Source: Phycisphaerales bacterium
GTDB lineage: Bacteria; Planctomycetota; Phycisphaerae; Phycisphaerales; UBA1924
Length of the DNA stretch: 64,000 nucleotides
NCBI GenBank assembly: GCA_019750095.1
Contig: JAIEOW010000052.1
Coordinates: forward strand, 1 to 64,000
Direction: 5' to 3'
Below the pieces are notes generated by a model that did no database searches, was not told where the DNA came from, and worked only from the letters and a program-made list of their open reading frames with translations. The position numbers were made by a program, and so were the translations under genes. Shown here piece by piece: positions 46,952 to 55,115 of the stretch (positions are counted from its first letter, which is position 1; each line of letters starts with the position of its first letter).

Positions 46952-47905
46952 CTACTTGTACCCCGTCGCCGCGAACAAACTCGGCCCCCGCGCCGCCGTA
47001 TCCGTCGGCAGCGGCAACACCCGCGGATCACGCAGATCCGCCTGCGAGAACATCACATCCACCCCCTGCAGCGAGAACCCCAGCCACCGATGCCCCATCG
47101 CGTGCTTGTACGCCACGCGATCGTGCTCGATCATGTCCACCACCATCACCACCCCGCCGGGCCGAACCACGCGCCGCATCTCGCGCAGCACGCCCGTGGG
47201 TGACTCCACATGGTGCAGCACCAGCAGACACACCGCAGCGTCCACCGACGAGTTTGCCAGCGGCAGCTTCTCCAGCCGCCCCTCCACAAAGTCCACGTTC
47301 GTCAGCCCCGCCGACGCCATCCGCTTCCGCGCCGCGTCCAGCATCACCGTGGACTGATCCACCGCCACCACGCGCTGCACCAGCGGCGCGAGCAGCTCCG
47401 CCGCATTCCCCGTGCCACATCCAAGGTCCGCCACCGTCCAGTGCCGCGGCAGCATCTGCAACAACCCAAGCGCCGCAAACCGAGTCCCAAACAACTCCGT
47501 CCGAACATCATCCCACTGCCCCGCAAGCCGACCAAAGAACGCCTGCGCATCCTCCCGCCGCTCGGCCAGCACCGACGCCAGCCGCTGCATGTCGTCCTCG
47601 ATCTCCTGCATCACCCCCGCCGCCGCGGCCCCATACTCATGCCGCGTCGCATCCCGCACCGCCACCCAGATCGCGCGCGCTGCGTCGTTCAGGTCATCCT
47701 GCACCAGCCGATAAAAAGTCGCCGTCCCCTCGGCCCGCTTCACCACCCACCGCGTCTCGCTCAGCACTTTCAGGTGCCGACTGACCGTCGACTGCGGCAA
47801 CTGCACAACCTTCGCCACCTCACCCACGGCAAGCTCTTCGCGCTCCAGAATCCGCAAGATGCGCAGCCGAACCCCATCGCTCAACGCGGCAAGCTGGTCG
47901 GTCAT
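46952..47905 (-). CDS. ArsR-family repressor fused to a SAM-dependent methyltransferase domain
   Basis: 317 residues. The N-terminal winged helix reads [44 protein letters not shown] (ArsR/SmtB type, without visible metal-site Cys). From about residue 125 it has a Rossmann methyltransferase: [55 protein letters not shown]. Proteins of this layout (SahR-like) are known to repress genes of the SAM/SAH cycle, and here ahcY lies directly downstream, so it may sense S-adenosylhomocysteine. I use ATG 47905; ATG 47932 is in frame, but it falls within the operator-like palindrome 47927-47950 and would leave almost no leader. Confidence 0.88.
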   Translation of the reverse strand: MTDQLAALSDGVRLRILRILEREELAVGEVAKVVQLPQSTVSRHLKVLSETRWVVKRAEGTATFYRLVQDDLNDAARAIWVAVRDATRHEYGAAAAGVMQEIEDDMQRLASVLAERREDAQAFFGRLAGQWDDVRTELFGTRFAALGLLQMLPRHWTVADLGCGTGNAAELLAPLVQRVVAVDQSTVMLDAARKRMASAGLTNVDFVEGRLEKLPLANSSVDAAVCLLVLHHVESPTGVLREMRRVVRPGGVVMVVDMIEHDRVAYKHAMGHRWLGFSLQGVDVMFSQADLRDPRVLPLPTDTAARGPSLFAATGYK

Positions 47906-47926
47906 GGCAATGGTCGGGGTCGCTCG

Positions 47927-47950
47927 CTTCATCCGTATATCCGGATGAAG
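47927..47950 (-). promoter_or_regulatory. 24-base operator-like palindrome upstream of the ArsR-methyltransferase gene
   Basis: cttcatccg and cggatgaag (perfect 9-base arms) flank tatatc. It starts immediately downstream of the -10 box of a likely promoter and covers the expected transcription start, so bound repressor would block initiation. The symmetric core ATCCG-N6-CGGAT suits a dimeric winged-helix protein; autoregulation by the ArsR-type protein is inferred. Confidence 0.65.
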
Positions 47951-47976
47951 TGTAGAATGCCCAGATTCAGGGTCAA
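47949..47976 (-). promoter_or_regulatory. Sigma-70-type promoter of the ArsR-methyltransferase/ahcY unit
   Basis: On the minus strand -35 TTGACC (47976-47971) and -10 TACACT (47954-47949) are 16 bases apart. The downstream end abuts the palindrome 47927-47950. A transcript from here would have about 38 bases before the ATG at 47905. Confidence 0.5.
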
Positions 47977-47995
47977 GCCAAAGGCCATTCCCAAA

Positions 47996-48754
47996 TCATC
48001 GACTCGGCTCGCCCATGGGTTCACCGGGGTTTTCACTAGGCCGAGACTCGGCCGCGGGGCCACCCGGCGTGAGCTCTTCCGGGGTTATCGCGAACGTTGG
48101 CCCAGGGATTTCGCCGATCTCTCGGATCAAAGCCAGCACTTCCGCGTTTTTTGGATCGATCGCGTAGGCCATCGCCAGCCGTCGGCGGGCACGATCGCGA
48201 TCGCCGACTTTGGCGTAGAGCTTGGCCAGGCCGAGCTGGGGTTCCACGGATTGGCCGCCGTCGACTTGGGCGGCGGTCAGCCAGCCGCGCTGGGCTTCGT
48301 CGCGGTCGTTGAGCTTGTCGGCATAGGTCGCGAGGAGAGCCCAGTCCTTCATGCGGCCGCGGTCAATGGTGCGGGTGCGGAGCAGGCGGTTGAGGTCGTC
48401 GTACTTCTTATCCTGATACAGGGCCTCGCAGAGGTCTGCGAAGACCTGATCGTCCTCCACACGCAGGGTGTGGGCGACGTAGAGCTGCTCACGGCCCATG
48501 CCGGTTTCGCCGAGCTTGACGTAGGAGTTGCCCAGCATGTGGTGCACGTGGGCGTTGCCGGGGGAGCGCTCGGTGTATTCGAGGTACTCAGCCTTGGCGG
48601 CGGAGTAGTCGCCCTGCTTGAACCACCAGTCGCCGCTCTCGCGGACGGCGGTCAGCGACCGGGTTTTGCAGCCGCTGAGGAGCAGGGCCGACCCGATGAG
48701 GGCGACGGTCACAACGAGACGAAAAGAGCCCGAGAGTGGAGAGTTCCTTACCAT
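47996..48754 (-). CDS. TPR-repeat lipoprotein
   Basis: 252 residues. The signal peptide ends in LLLSGC (lipobox Cys29). The rest is alpha-helical TPR-like repeats: GDWWFKQGDYSAAKAEYLEY, HMLGNSYVKLGETGMGREQL, CEALYQDKKYDDLNRLL, and YAKVGDRDRARRRLAMAYAIDP, about five repeats, ending in an acidic/Pro tail. Such lipoproteins act as scaffolds at the cell envelope. It diverges from the LigD_N gene on the other strand. The specific partner is unknown. Confidence 0.8.
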   Translation of the reverse strand: MVRNSPLSGSFRLVVTVALIGSALLLSGCKTRSLTAVRESGDWWFKQGDYSAAKAEYLEYTERSPGNAHVHHMLGNSYVKLGETGMGREQLYVAHTLRVEDDQVFADLCEALYQDKKYDDLNRLLRTRTIDRGRMKDWALLATYADKLNDRDEAQRGWLTAAQVDGGQSVEPQLGLAKLYAKVGDRDRARRRLAMAYAIDPKNAEVLALIREIGEIPGPTFAITPEELTPGGPAAESRPSENPGEPMGEPSR

Positions 48755-48854
48755 GGCCCGAGTGTATCGGCCCAGCGTCCGCGCCGGCGTGACCCGGCGC
48801 GATTCGGTCGATGCGGCGGCCAGGTTCGTCCCCTCCTCCCCGGATCAAGCGATC

Positions 48855-49226
48855 ATGACACCGTGGGTCCTTCTGCACCATGAAACGCCCGACGGCTCGT
48901 GGCACTATGACTGGATGATGCAGTCAGGCGGCAACCCCGGTGGCGAGTTAGTCACGTTTCGAACACGGCAGCGTCCGGACGATCCGTCGTGCACGCACTT
49001 CTTTGCCGAACGGCTTGCGGATCACCGGGCGGTGTACCTGCAGTTTGAGGGTGAGATCTCCGGCGATCGCGGGCGCGTCCGGCGGCTTGCGCAGGGCACC
49101 TGCGAGATCGTGCATGATGCTGGCGAGTTTGTGGTTGAGCTGGATGGAGTCGGGAGGTGGGTTGGTCGACGAGGTGGGCACGACGGCACCACGTATCAGT
49201 TCCAGCGTGCCCAGGAGTGGCGATGA
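48855..49226 (+). CDS. Stand-alone LigD_N (DNA ligase 3'-phosphoesterase-like) domain protein
   Basis: 123 residues. WVLLHHETPDGSWHYDWMMQSG and the later ADHRAVYLQFEGEISGDRGRVRRLAQGTCEIV, then LDGVGRWVGRRGG...TYQFQR, match the LigD_N fold (PF13298-like), the domain that in LigD resects 3' ends before ligation. In LigD-type active domains H and D residues bind metal; here HH, H and D are in the first block. Start: the ATG at 48855, because upstream sequence in the same frame is antisense to the divergent lipoprotein gene. Small free-standing copies are common in planctomycetes; a DNA-repair role is inferred only. Confidence 0.75.
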   Translation: MTPWVLLHHETPDGSWHYDWMMQSGGNPGGELVTFRTRQRPDDPSCTHFFAERLADHRAVYLQFEGEISGDRGRVRRLAQGTCEIVHDAGEFVVELDGVGRWVGRRGGHDGTTYQFQRAQEWR

Positions 49227-49293
49227 CAACTTTGCGCAGCCCCGGAGTCGTTCGCATCGAGGTTGGGCTTCGAGCGAAGCGGTGACCCAGAAC

Positions 49294-52200
49294 TTAGGCG
49301 GCGGCGGACCGGCTTCGTCCCAGCACGGCGGTGGCTGCGCCGCCGATGGCGAGGGCGGCGATGCCTGAGAGGACCACGAGTCCTGTGCTCGCGAACCATC
49401 GCGAGAGGTCGAAGGTGATCGGGGTTGTGGCCAGGAGCATGAAGACGAAGCCGCCGATCATGAGGGCGAGGACGCCGAAGCGGACGAGGACGGCCATGGC
49501 GAGAGAGAGCAGGAGTGCGAGGGCCGAAGCGTGGCCAGCGATGAGCGCCCATGCCGAGCCCGGCCAGGTCCAGAATCGGACATCGAGTTGGGGGAGCGTG
49601 TTGAGGACCGAGGAAGCGGAGACCCAGAGCAGGGTCTGGAGCGCGACGAAGACGGCAAGCGCGATCCAGGTCTTACGGACGACGAACTTGATGAGAACGC
49701 AGGTGACGAGCATGATGAGCGCGACTTCGAGGCCGCGGAGCATGCAATCGCCGATGTGGCCGAAAACGTTGGAGATGCCATTGAGCGCGACGGCCCCGCT
49801 TTGCTCATCAACATACGGACGCGCCGGGGGCAGGCCGAGCCACCCGGGCAAACTGCGGCTGAGCAGAATGACCACGAGCGCCACCGAGCCGAGGGTGGCT
49901 CCGACAAGGACGCTGAGCCCGACGAGCGGGTCGGTGAAGCGGCCCTGGATCAATCGCGTCCAACTGACAATGGATTCGGGCCAGACGCGGCGGACGTAGG
50001 GCTCGACGCCGAGATAAAGGATCAGCACGAGTGCGCCCGAGGCGAGTGCGCGGGCGATCATCCACCCGATGTTGCCGAGCGGATCGAGCCCGGACCGCAT
50101 GGTGTTGGCGGTGAAGAGCATGGCGAGGAAGGTGAGCACGGCAACGCCCGCGCCCGCGCGCCATGCGCCGGCAAGATCGCCACGTTTGGAGCGGATGTTG
50201 CGCCATGCGAAGAGCGCACCGCCCACGAGGGTGATCATCTCGAGGATCTGCGAGGCGGCCTTGCCGAAGAGCTGATACGACTGGAGCGGCGGGAGGACGA
50301 AGGCACGCTGTGCGTAGGGATATTTTTTCTCGACGGTGCGGAACGCGACGACGCGGCCGTTGCTGGCGGCGATCTCGACGCGGATGGCGATATCTGGGGA
50401 TTCGGGATAGACGCCGTCCCATGCGGCGCGTTCTTCGGCGAAGACCTGAGGGATGCGTGTTGGCGGGACGGAGGTGAACTTGGCGGGATCGAGCCCGGCG
50501 GCGATGAAGAGGGCACCGAAGTTGACGGGAGGCTTGACGGGTCCGACTTCTTGTGCGTTAGCGGCTTTCACGTCGTCCGGCAGCGGCCAGTAGGTGGCTG
50601 GATCAACGACGGCGACCTCGCGCAGTTTGCCTTTGGGGGTGAGCCGCACCTGGATCATTCCGGGCGTGGCAAAGGGCGGGTCATACATGGTGATTCGGCC
50701 GCTGGGCGCCTGGGTGCCCATGGGCGCGGGGCTCCAGCGATACCAGAAGTCGATGGGGGCGGGACGTTCGCGTTTGAGTTTGTCCCAGCGCGTGGATGTC
50801 TCATCGAAGCGTTCGATCTCCCAGAGGAGTTCTTCGTAAAGATCGAGCCCGTAGGCCTCGGAGCCTCCCTCAATGGGATAGCCGATGTCGGCGAGAATCT
50901 CTCGCGCTCTGTCGGCGAGGACGATGGGTGATTTGTCGATGGATGCGATCTGCAGGACCGACGCGGTGCGGGCGAGCCGCAGCCCGAAGACAACCAACAG
51001 CACGAACACGGCGAACAGCGCGACCGCAACGATCGGGCGCACGCGCCCGCGCAGGCCGGACATCGCGACCTGCGTGGGCGAAGGAGTCTGTCCCGCTTCG
51101 AGCGCCGCGGCAAGCGGGTCGGCACCGGGGAGAAGGCGAGCGACCGCCCGCGCAGATGCGGGGCGTGATGCGGGGTCGCGCTCCAGACACTTGAGGATGG
51201 CGTGTTCGATCTGGGGCTTGATGTCGGGGACCAGACTGCTGGGCGGCGCGGGGTCGCTGGTTCGTTGCACCTTCAAGAGGTCCTGGCCATCGACGCTGCG
51301 ATACGCGGGTTGGCCCGTGAACATCTCGTGCAGGACGAGGCCGATCTGGTAGATGTCGCTCCGGACGGTGGACTCAACGCCGTTGAGGGCCTCTGGGGCC
51401 ACGTATCCCGGCGTGCCGGCGGCGGCCTGAAGACCTTTGATCTCACCGGGGACGGCGAGCCCGAAGTCGGTGACGCGCAACTGGCCCTTGTCATCAATCA
51501 TGATGTTGGCGGGCTTGAGATCGCGGTGGAGCAGGTTCTGGTCGTGGATGGCCGCGAGGCCTGCGCAGAGCTGCTGTGCGAGCTGCTCGGCCTTTCGCGG
51601 GGGCAGGCGACCGATGCGTGAAGAGAGGGAGTTGAGTGTCTCTCCGTCGATGTACTGCATGGAGATGAACAGCTCGGTTCCGCCGATGATCTGCGTGCGC
51701 GAACCGGACGCCGAGCGTTCGGTTTCGACCGGTGAGATGTGCTCGCCGACGTCGTAGACGCGGCAGATGTTGGGATGTGAGACGGTGCGGGCGATGCGGA
51801 CTTCCTGGAGGAACCGGTCTTTCCAGGTGGGATTGCCTGAGAGCTGGTGTGGCAGGAACTTGAGTGCGACTTGCTCGCCGAGCTTGAGATCGTCGGCGCG
51901 ATAGACCTCGCCCATTCCGCCGCGTCCGAGGCAGTCGATGATGCGATAGCGATCGGCGATCATCGCTCCTGGGGCAAAGCGACCACGATCGATGGAGAGT
52001 GCGCTGCGCGACGTCGCGTTGCCCGGTGCGCCCGCGGTGCCCGGAGCGGGAGGAGCGGGGCGCGTGTTTGCTGGGGGAGAGAGGGGCTGGGCAGCATGGG
52101 CGGGCGCGGAGCCGAGCATGCTGAGCGAGGCCTGCGAGCCGAGGGCCTGGGTTTCGGATTGGCCACTCGCAGAGGCGACCGGTGCGGGCGAATGCGGGGT

Positions 52201-52434
52201 TGGAGCGAGCGGAGACTCTTGCGATCGGCGTTGGGAAGCGGGTTGGGGGAGATGCGCGCCCGTGCGTGGGGCCGACTCGCGTCCTTCGTGGTGCTGGATG
52301 AGTTCGAGAACCTCGCGTTGAAGCTCAGGATCACCTTCGCATCGCTCAGCGACGTAGCGGCTCCGCTGGTCCTCGGATCGCTCGATGGCATCGAGGAAGA
52401 TGCGTTTGATGAGCTTGAATCGATCGGGAGACAT
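49294..52434 (-). CDS. Ser/Thr protein kinase with large polytopic membrane domain
   Basis: 1046 residues. Residues 1-50 show the short helical N-terminus typical of ECF-linked kinases (RFKLIKRIFLDAIE). The kinase domain spans about 162-440: GRGGMGEVYRA (Gly-rich loop), VALKFLP (Lys192), HRDLKPAN (303-310), DFGLAV (Asp323), GTPGYVAPE and SDIYQIGLVLHEMFTG. After a first membrane helix at about 470 come a soluble segment to about 720, then about ten helices, including EPYVRRVWPESIVSWTRLIQG and DPLVGLSVLVGATLG, a membrane module known from acidobacterial kinases. It lies 102 bases downstream of an ECF sigma gene and is probably co-transcribed. It may regulate that sigma factor. Confidence 0.9.
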   Translation of the reverse strand: MSPDRFKLIKRIFLDAIERSEDQRSRYVAERCEGDPELQREVLELIQHHEGRESAPRTGAHLPQPASQRRSQESPLAPTPHSPAPVASASGQSETQALGSQASLSMLGSAPAHAAQPLSPPANTRPAPPAPGTAGAPGNATSRSALSIDRGRFAPGAMIADRYRIIDCLGRGGMGEVYRADDLKLGEQVALKFLPHQLSGNPTWKDRFLQEVRIARTVSHPNICRVYDVGEHISPVETERSASGSRTQIIGGTELFISMQYIDGETLNSLSSRIGRLPPRKAEQLAQQLCAGLAAIHDQNLLHRDLKPANIMIDDKGQLRVTDFGLAVPGEIKGLQAAAGTPGYVAPEALNGVESTVRSDIYQIGLVLHEMFTGQPAYRSVDGQDLLKVQRTSDPAPPSSLVPDIKPQIEHAILKCLERDPASRPASARAVARLLPGADPLAAALEAGQTPSPTQVAMSGLRGRVRPIVAVALFAVFVLLVVFGLRLARTASVLQIASIDKSPIVLADRAREILADIGYPIEGGSEAYGLDLYEELLWEIERFDETSTRWDKLKRERPAPIDFWYRWSPAPMGTQAPSGRITMYDPPFATPGMIQVRLTPKGKLREVAVVDPATYWPLPDDVKAANAQEVGPVKPPVNFGALFIAAGLDPAKFTSVPPTRIPQVFAEERAAWDGVYPESPDIAIRVEIAASNGRVVAFRTVEKKYPYAQRAFVLPPLQSYQLFGKAASQILEMITLVGGALFAWRNIRSKRGDLAGAWRAGAGVAVLTFLAMLFTANTMRSGLDPLGNIGWMIARALASGALVLILYLGVEPYVRRVWPESIVSWTRLIQGRFTDPLVGLSVLVGATLGSVALVVILLSRSLPGWLGLPPARPYVDEQSGAVALNGISNVFGHIGDCMLRGLEVALIMLVTCVLIKFVVRKTWIALAVFVALQTLLWVSASSVLNTLPQLDVRFWTWPGSAWALIAGHASALALLLSLAMAVLVRFGVLALMIGGFVFMLLATTPITFDLSRWFASTGLVVLSGIAALAIGGAATAVLGRSRSAAA

Positions 52435-52536
52435 TGGAAGATGAGCGTGCGGACAGCGGGAGGGAGCGGGGAAGGATCGACCTAAGCGATGGCATGGTGC
52501 AACGTTTTCCGGGCTGAGCACGAAGTCGACGTGGCT

Positions 52537-53175
52537 TCAGTCCGAGAGTTTTTTGCGAAGCCACGCTCGCGCCATCGTCCAATCGCCTTCGACGGTGCGC
52601 TTGCTTACGCCGAGGGCCTCGGCGACTTCTTCGACGGTCATGCCGCTGAGATAGCGCATCTCGACGACCTTGGCTTGGCGTTCGTCCATCTCCGCGAGTT
52701 CTTGCAGGACGGCGTCGAGGCGTTCGATATCGACTTCGCTGCCGGTGTCGGCGTTTGGGTCTGGGATGTCAGAACCTGGTTCGAGGGCGACGCGTTGCCA
52801 GCCGCCGCCGCGTTTGAGGCGATCGCGTCCGCGCGCATGGTCGATCAGCAGCCGGCGCATCGCCTGGGCGGCGATGGCCATGAAGTGGGTGCGGCCCTTC
52901 CAGGAGACGCGATCCTGCTCGATGAGGCGCATGTAGACTTCGTGCGCAAGCGCGGTGGGCTGAAGGGTGTGCCCGATGTTCTCGCGTTTGAGATAGCTCG
53001 CGGCGAGTCGACGGCAATCGTCGTAGACGAGTTCCAGGAGCTTGTCCGCCGCGGCCCGATTCTCACGGAGTTGCGAAGAACCCTTGCCCTTTGGGGCGGG
53101 CGATTCCTCACCCGAGGAATCGAGCAATAGCCGCGTGGCGTGTTGTTTGTCGTTGGATTCCGGAAACTCTGGCAT
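52537..53175 (-). CDS. ECF RNA polymerase sigma factor
   Basis: 212 residues. Region 2 is visible as LLELVYDDCRRLAASYLKRE and THFMAIAAQAMRRLLIDHARGRDRLKRGG, and region 4 as MRYLSGMTVEEVAEALGVSKRTVEGDWTMARAWLRKKL, the helix-turn-helix that binds the -35 box. Spelling is of the TIGR02999 (ECF subfamily linked to Ser/Thr kinases) type. No anti-sigma gene is next to it; the downstream kinase is the likely regulator. The start codon ATG at 53175 is preceded by AGAGGA, which is partly inside a hairpin (53176-53199). Confidence 0.92.
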   Translation of the reverse strand: MPEFPESNDKQHATRLLLDSSGEESPAPKGKGSSQLRENRAAADKLLELVYDDCRRLAASYLKRENIGHTLQPTALAHEVYMRLIEQDRVSWKGRTHFMAIAAQAMRRLLIDHARGRDRLKRGGGWQRVALEPGSDIPDPNADTGSEVDIERLDAVLQELAEMDERQAKVVEMRYLSGMTVEEVAEALGVSKRTVEGDWTMARAWLRKKLSD

Positions 53176-53199
53176 GTTCGCAATCCTCTTGGGGATTGC
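53176..53199 (-). promoter_or_regulatory. Hairpin overlapping the ribosome-binding site of the ECF sigma gene
   Basis: Minus-strand GCAATCC-ccaaga-GGATTGC (7-base stem, 6-base loop, 53199-53180), followed by GAAC and ATG. The ribosome-binding bases AAGAGGA run from the loop into the 3' stem, so folding would partly hide them. This could be a translational switch; it may also be a chance hairpin. Confidence 0.4.
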
Positions 53200-53223
53200 A
53201 TGAGGGTATCGGCATCGGGTGGA

Positions 53224-53949
53224 TCACGCCGCTCCATAGACCGGCACGAGCCCGCCGCGTGTGCAGGTGTTCTCCGGCGAGGCGAGAAACACGATGGTGG
53301 CGGCAACATCCTGGACGTTGGCCCACTTGGAATGGTCGGCGGTCGGCATGCTTGCGCGATTGGCGGGGGTGTCCATGATCGACGGGAGCACGGCGTTCAC
53401 GAGAATGCCCTCGCCGGCAACCTCTTCGGCGAGTGCCTGGGTGAGCCCGGCGACGGCGCATTTGGCGGCCGTATAGGCGGTCATGTTTGCACCAAGCCGC
53501 GGTTCCAGCGCGGGGCGTGCGGCGACGTTGACGATTCTCCCGCCGGTGGTGCCAGCGGCGCGGATCGACTTGACGGCCTCGCGACAACACAGGAAGCACG
53601 TGTCGAGGTTGGTACGGATCTGCGCGGCGTAGTCGGCATGCGTCATGGACGCGATCGGCGCGTAGGCGAAGCCGCCCGCGACGTGCACGCTTGCCCAGAG
53701 GCCGCGACCCCCGCTGTGAGCCCCGGCCTGGGCATAGAGCCGCTGGACGCTGGATTCGTCGGCGAGGTCAATCCCTTTGATCAGATGAACGCGATCGGAC
53801 GCGATGAAGGGAAAGCGTTTGAGTTCCTCTTCTTTCAGGCAGGAGATGATGCACGTGGCGCCGCGCTCGAGAAACCGCCCGACCACGGCGGAACCGAGAG
53901 AACCTGTTCCCCCGGTGATGACTACCTGACGCCCTTGCATGTCGCCCAT
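53224..53949 (-). CDS. Short-chain dehydrogenase/reductase-like protein
   Basis: 241 residues, NAD(P)-binding Rossmann fold: TGGTGSLGSAVVGRFL at the N-terminus (TGxxxGxG), NVAARPALEPRLGANMTAYTAAKCAVAGL with the catalytic YxxxK (YTAAK), and a C-terminal GLVPVYGAA. At the place of the usual catalytic Ser (NVSS) there is NVAA; a subgroup of SDR proteins has this Ala, so it may be a different chemistry or an inactive member rather than damage. It reads in the same direction as the downstream sigma gene but a short gap of 48 bases with a hairpin separates them. Substrate unknown. Confidence 0.8.
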   Translation of the reverse strand: MGDMQGRQVVITGGTGSLGSAVVGRFLERGATCIISCLKEEELKRFPFIASDRVHLIKGIDLADESSVQRLYAQAGAHSGGRGLWASVHVAGGFAYAPIASMTHADYAAQIRTNLDTCFLCCREAVKSIRAAGTTGGRIVNVAARPALEPRLGANMTAYTAAKCAVAGLTQALAEEVAGEGILVNAVLPSIMDTPANRASMPTADHSKWANVQDVAATIVFLASPENTCTRGGLVPVYGAA

Positions 53950-54178
53950 GTGCTGCTCCGATCGATCAAACCACGTTGCGAAACCTGCTTGGATGTCGCT
54001 GGACAGGAAGAGGTTTCAGGGAATCTGGGGGCGAGGATCAGGGGATCAAGAAACGGTGGACAACCCTCGCGCCCTCTTTGGAGGCGATCCTATCAACCTT
54101 GTGATGACCGCTGCCCTTGGACCTTCGATGCCTCGATGCCCGTTGCCTTCGCGGGGCGCTCCCTCCCTACTCTTCAAC

Positions 54179-54427
54179 ATGTCCCTTTACGAGTACGTGA
54201 ACGAGAAAGATGGCGAGCGGATCGAACTGTTGCGGCCGATGAGTGAGGCGGATGCTCCGGTCGAAGATCCCAAGGGTCTTGGACGCAGATTTGTGCGTGT
54301 GATGTCGACCTTTGCTGCGCAGGGTGGTCAGCCGGGTGCTGGCCGAGGAGTTTCCATCGGTGGTGCTGGCGGTGGCGGATGTTGCCCGTGCGGGAAGGGT
54401 GCCGGCGCGTGCTCGCGGAGCAACTGA
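54179..54427 (+). CDS. FmdB-like small protein with Cys-rich C-terminus
   Basis: 82 residues. MSLYEYVNEKDGERIELLRPM resembles the N-terminus of FmdB-family regulators (MPxYEY...), but the usual CxxC zinc pair is missing. The middle is ADAPVEDPKGLGRRFVRVMSTF; the C-terminus is Gly-rich followed by CCPCGKGAGAC. ATG at 54179 starts the conserved motif. Its stop (54425-54427) overlaps the start codon of the OmpA-like gene (54427), so the two are translationally coupled. Regulatory role is inferred from the family name only. Confidence 0.7.
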   Translation: MSLYEYVNEKDGERIELLRPMSEADAPVEDPKGLGRRFVRVMSTFAAQGGQPGAGRGVSIGGAGGGGCCPCGKGAGACSRSN

Positions 54428-55089
54428 TGCGTGCGATGCGAGCCAACTCTCTTCAACGCCGGATGTGCGTGGCGCTGCTTGGCGGCGCGCTGCTCGTCGC
54501 GGGGTGTGAGACGCCAACCTCGCGTGCGCGGAGTGCTGGGGAACTTCTGAGCGAGGCCGATCCGGCGGTCGCCTCATCTCGATCGCCTGTGCGAGCGATT
54601 GCTGAGCGCGAGGCCGTCGTAGCCAGCGAGCCCTTAGCGGTGGGCGAGGGCGTTGCGCCCGCACCGCCCGTGCAGACGATGCAGACTGCTGTGGTCGCGA
54701 CTTTGGCACCCGCGCTTGCGCCGCAGGCCTCGCCGGTTGCGGTCGGTGAACGCACGTCTCGCATCGAACTCGCCGGCAAGGACGTTTTTGAAGCCGGCTC
54801 GTGGGTGCTGACACCGGGCTCGGCCGCGTTGCTTCGCCAGCAGATGTCGCGTCTGCCGCGGGAGAGGCCGCTGGCGATCGCGGTGTTCAATCAACCGACA
54901 ACGGCGCGCGTGAATCGCTCCGGCAAGGTGCTGCGGGATCTGAGCGAGGTGCGTGCGGAGAAGCTTGCGGAGTACCTGCGATCACCCGAGGGCGGGGCAT
55001 GGACGATCGAGCGTGCCGTGGGACGAGGGTTTGATGTGGTCGATGGGCGAGCGGCGGATCGGCGTGTAGAGATCTACGTCGCGGAGTGA
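54427..55089 (+). CDS. OmpA-domain lipoprotein
   Basis: 220 residues. Lipoprotein signal with LLVAGC; a linker rich in Ala, Pro and Val; then an OmpA-like domain: DVFEAGSWVLTPGSAALLRQQM, PLAIAVFNQ, DLSEVRAEKLAEYL, and GFDVVDGRAADRRVEIYVAE at the C-terminus. Such domains bind peptidoglycan, so it may attach outer-membrane components to the wall. The start codon overlaps the upstream stop as TGATG; GGAGC 7 bases before gives the ribosome-binding site. It converges on the flagellar gene cluster. Confidence 0.8.
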   Translation: MRAMRANSLQRRMCVALLGGALLVAGCETPTSRARSAGELLSEADPAVASSRSPVRAIAEREAVVASEPLAVGEGVAPAPPVQTMQTAVVATLAPALAPQASPVAVGERTSRIELAGKDVFEAGSWVLTPGSAALLRQQMSRLPRERPLAIAVFNQPTTARVNRSGKVLRDLSEVRAEKLAEYLRSPEGGAWTIERAVGRGFDVVDGRAADRRVEIYVAE

Positions 55090-55115
55090 TCGCGGTTCAG
55101 AAGCGGGTGCTCGCT

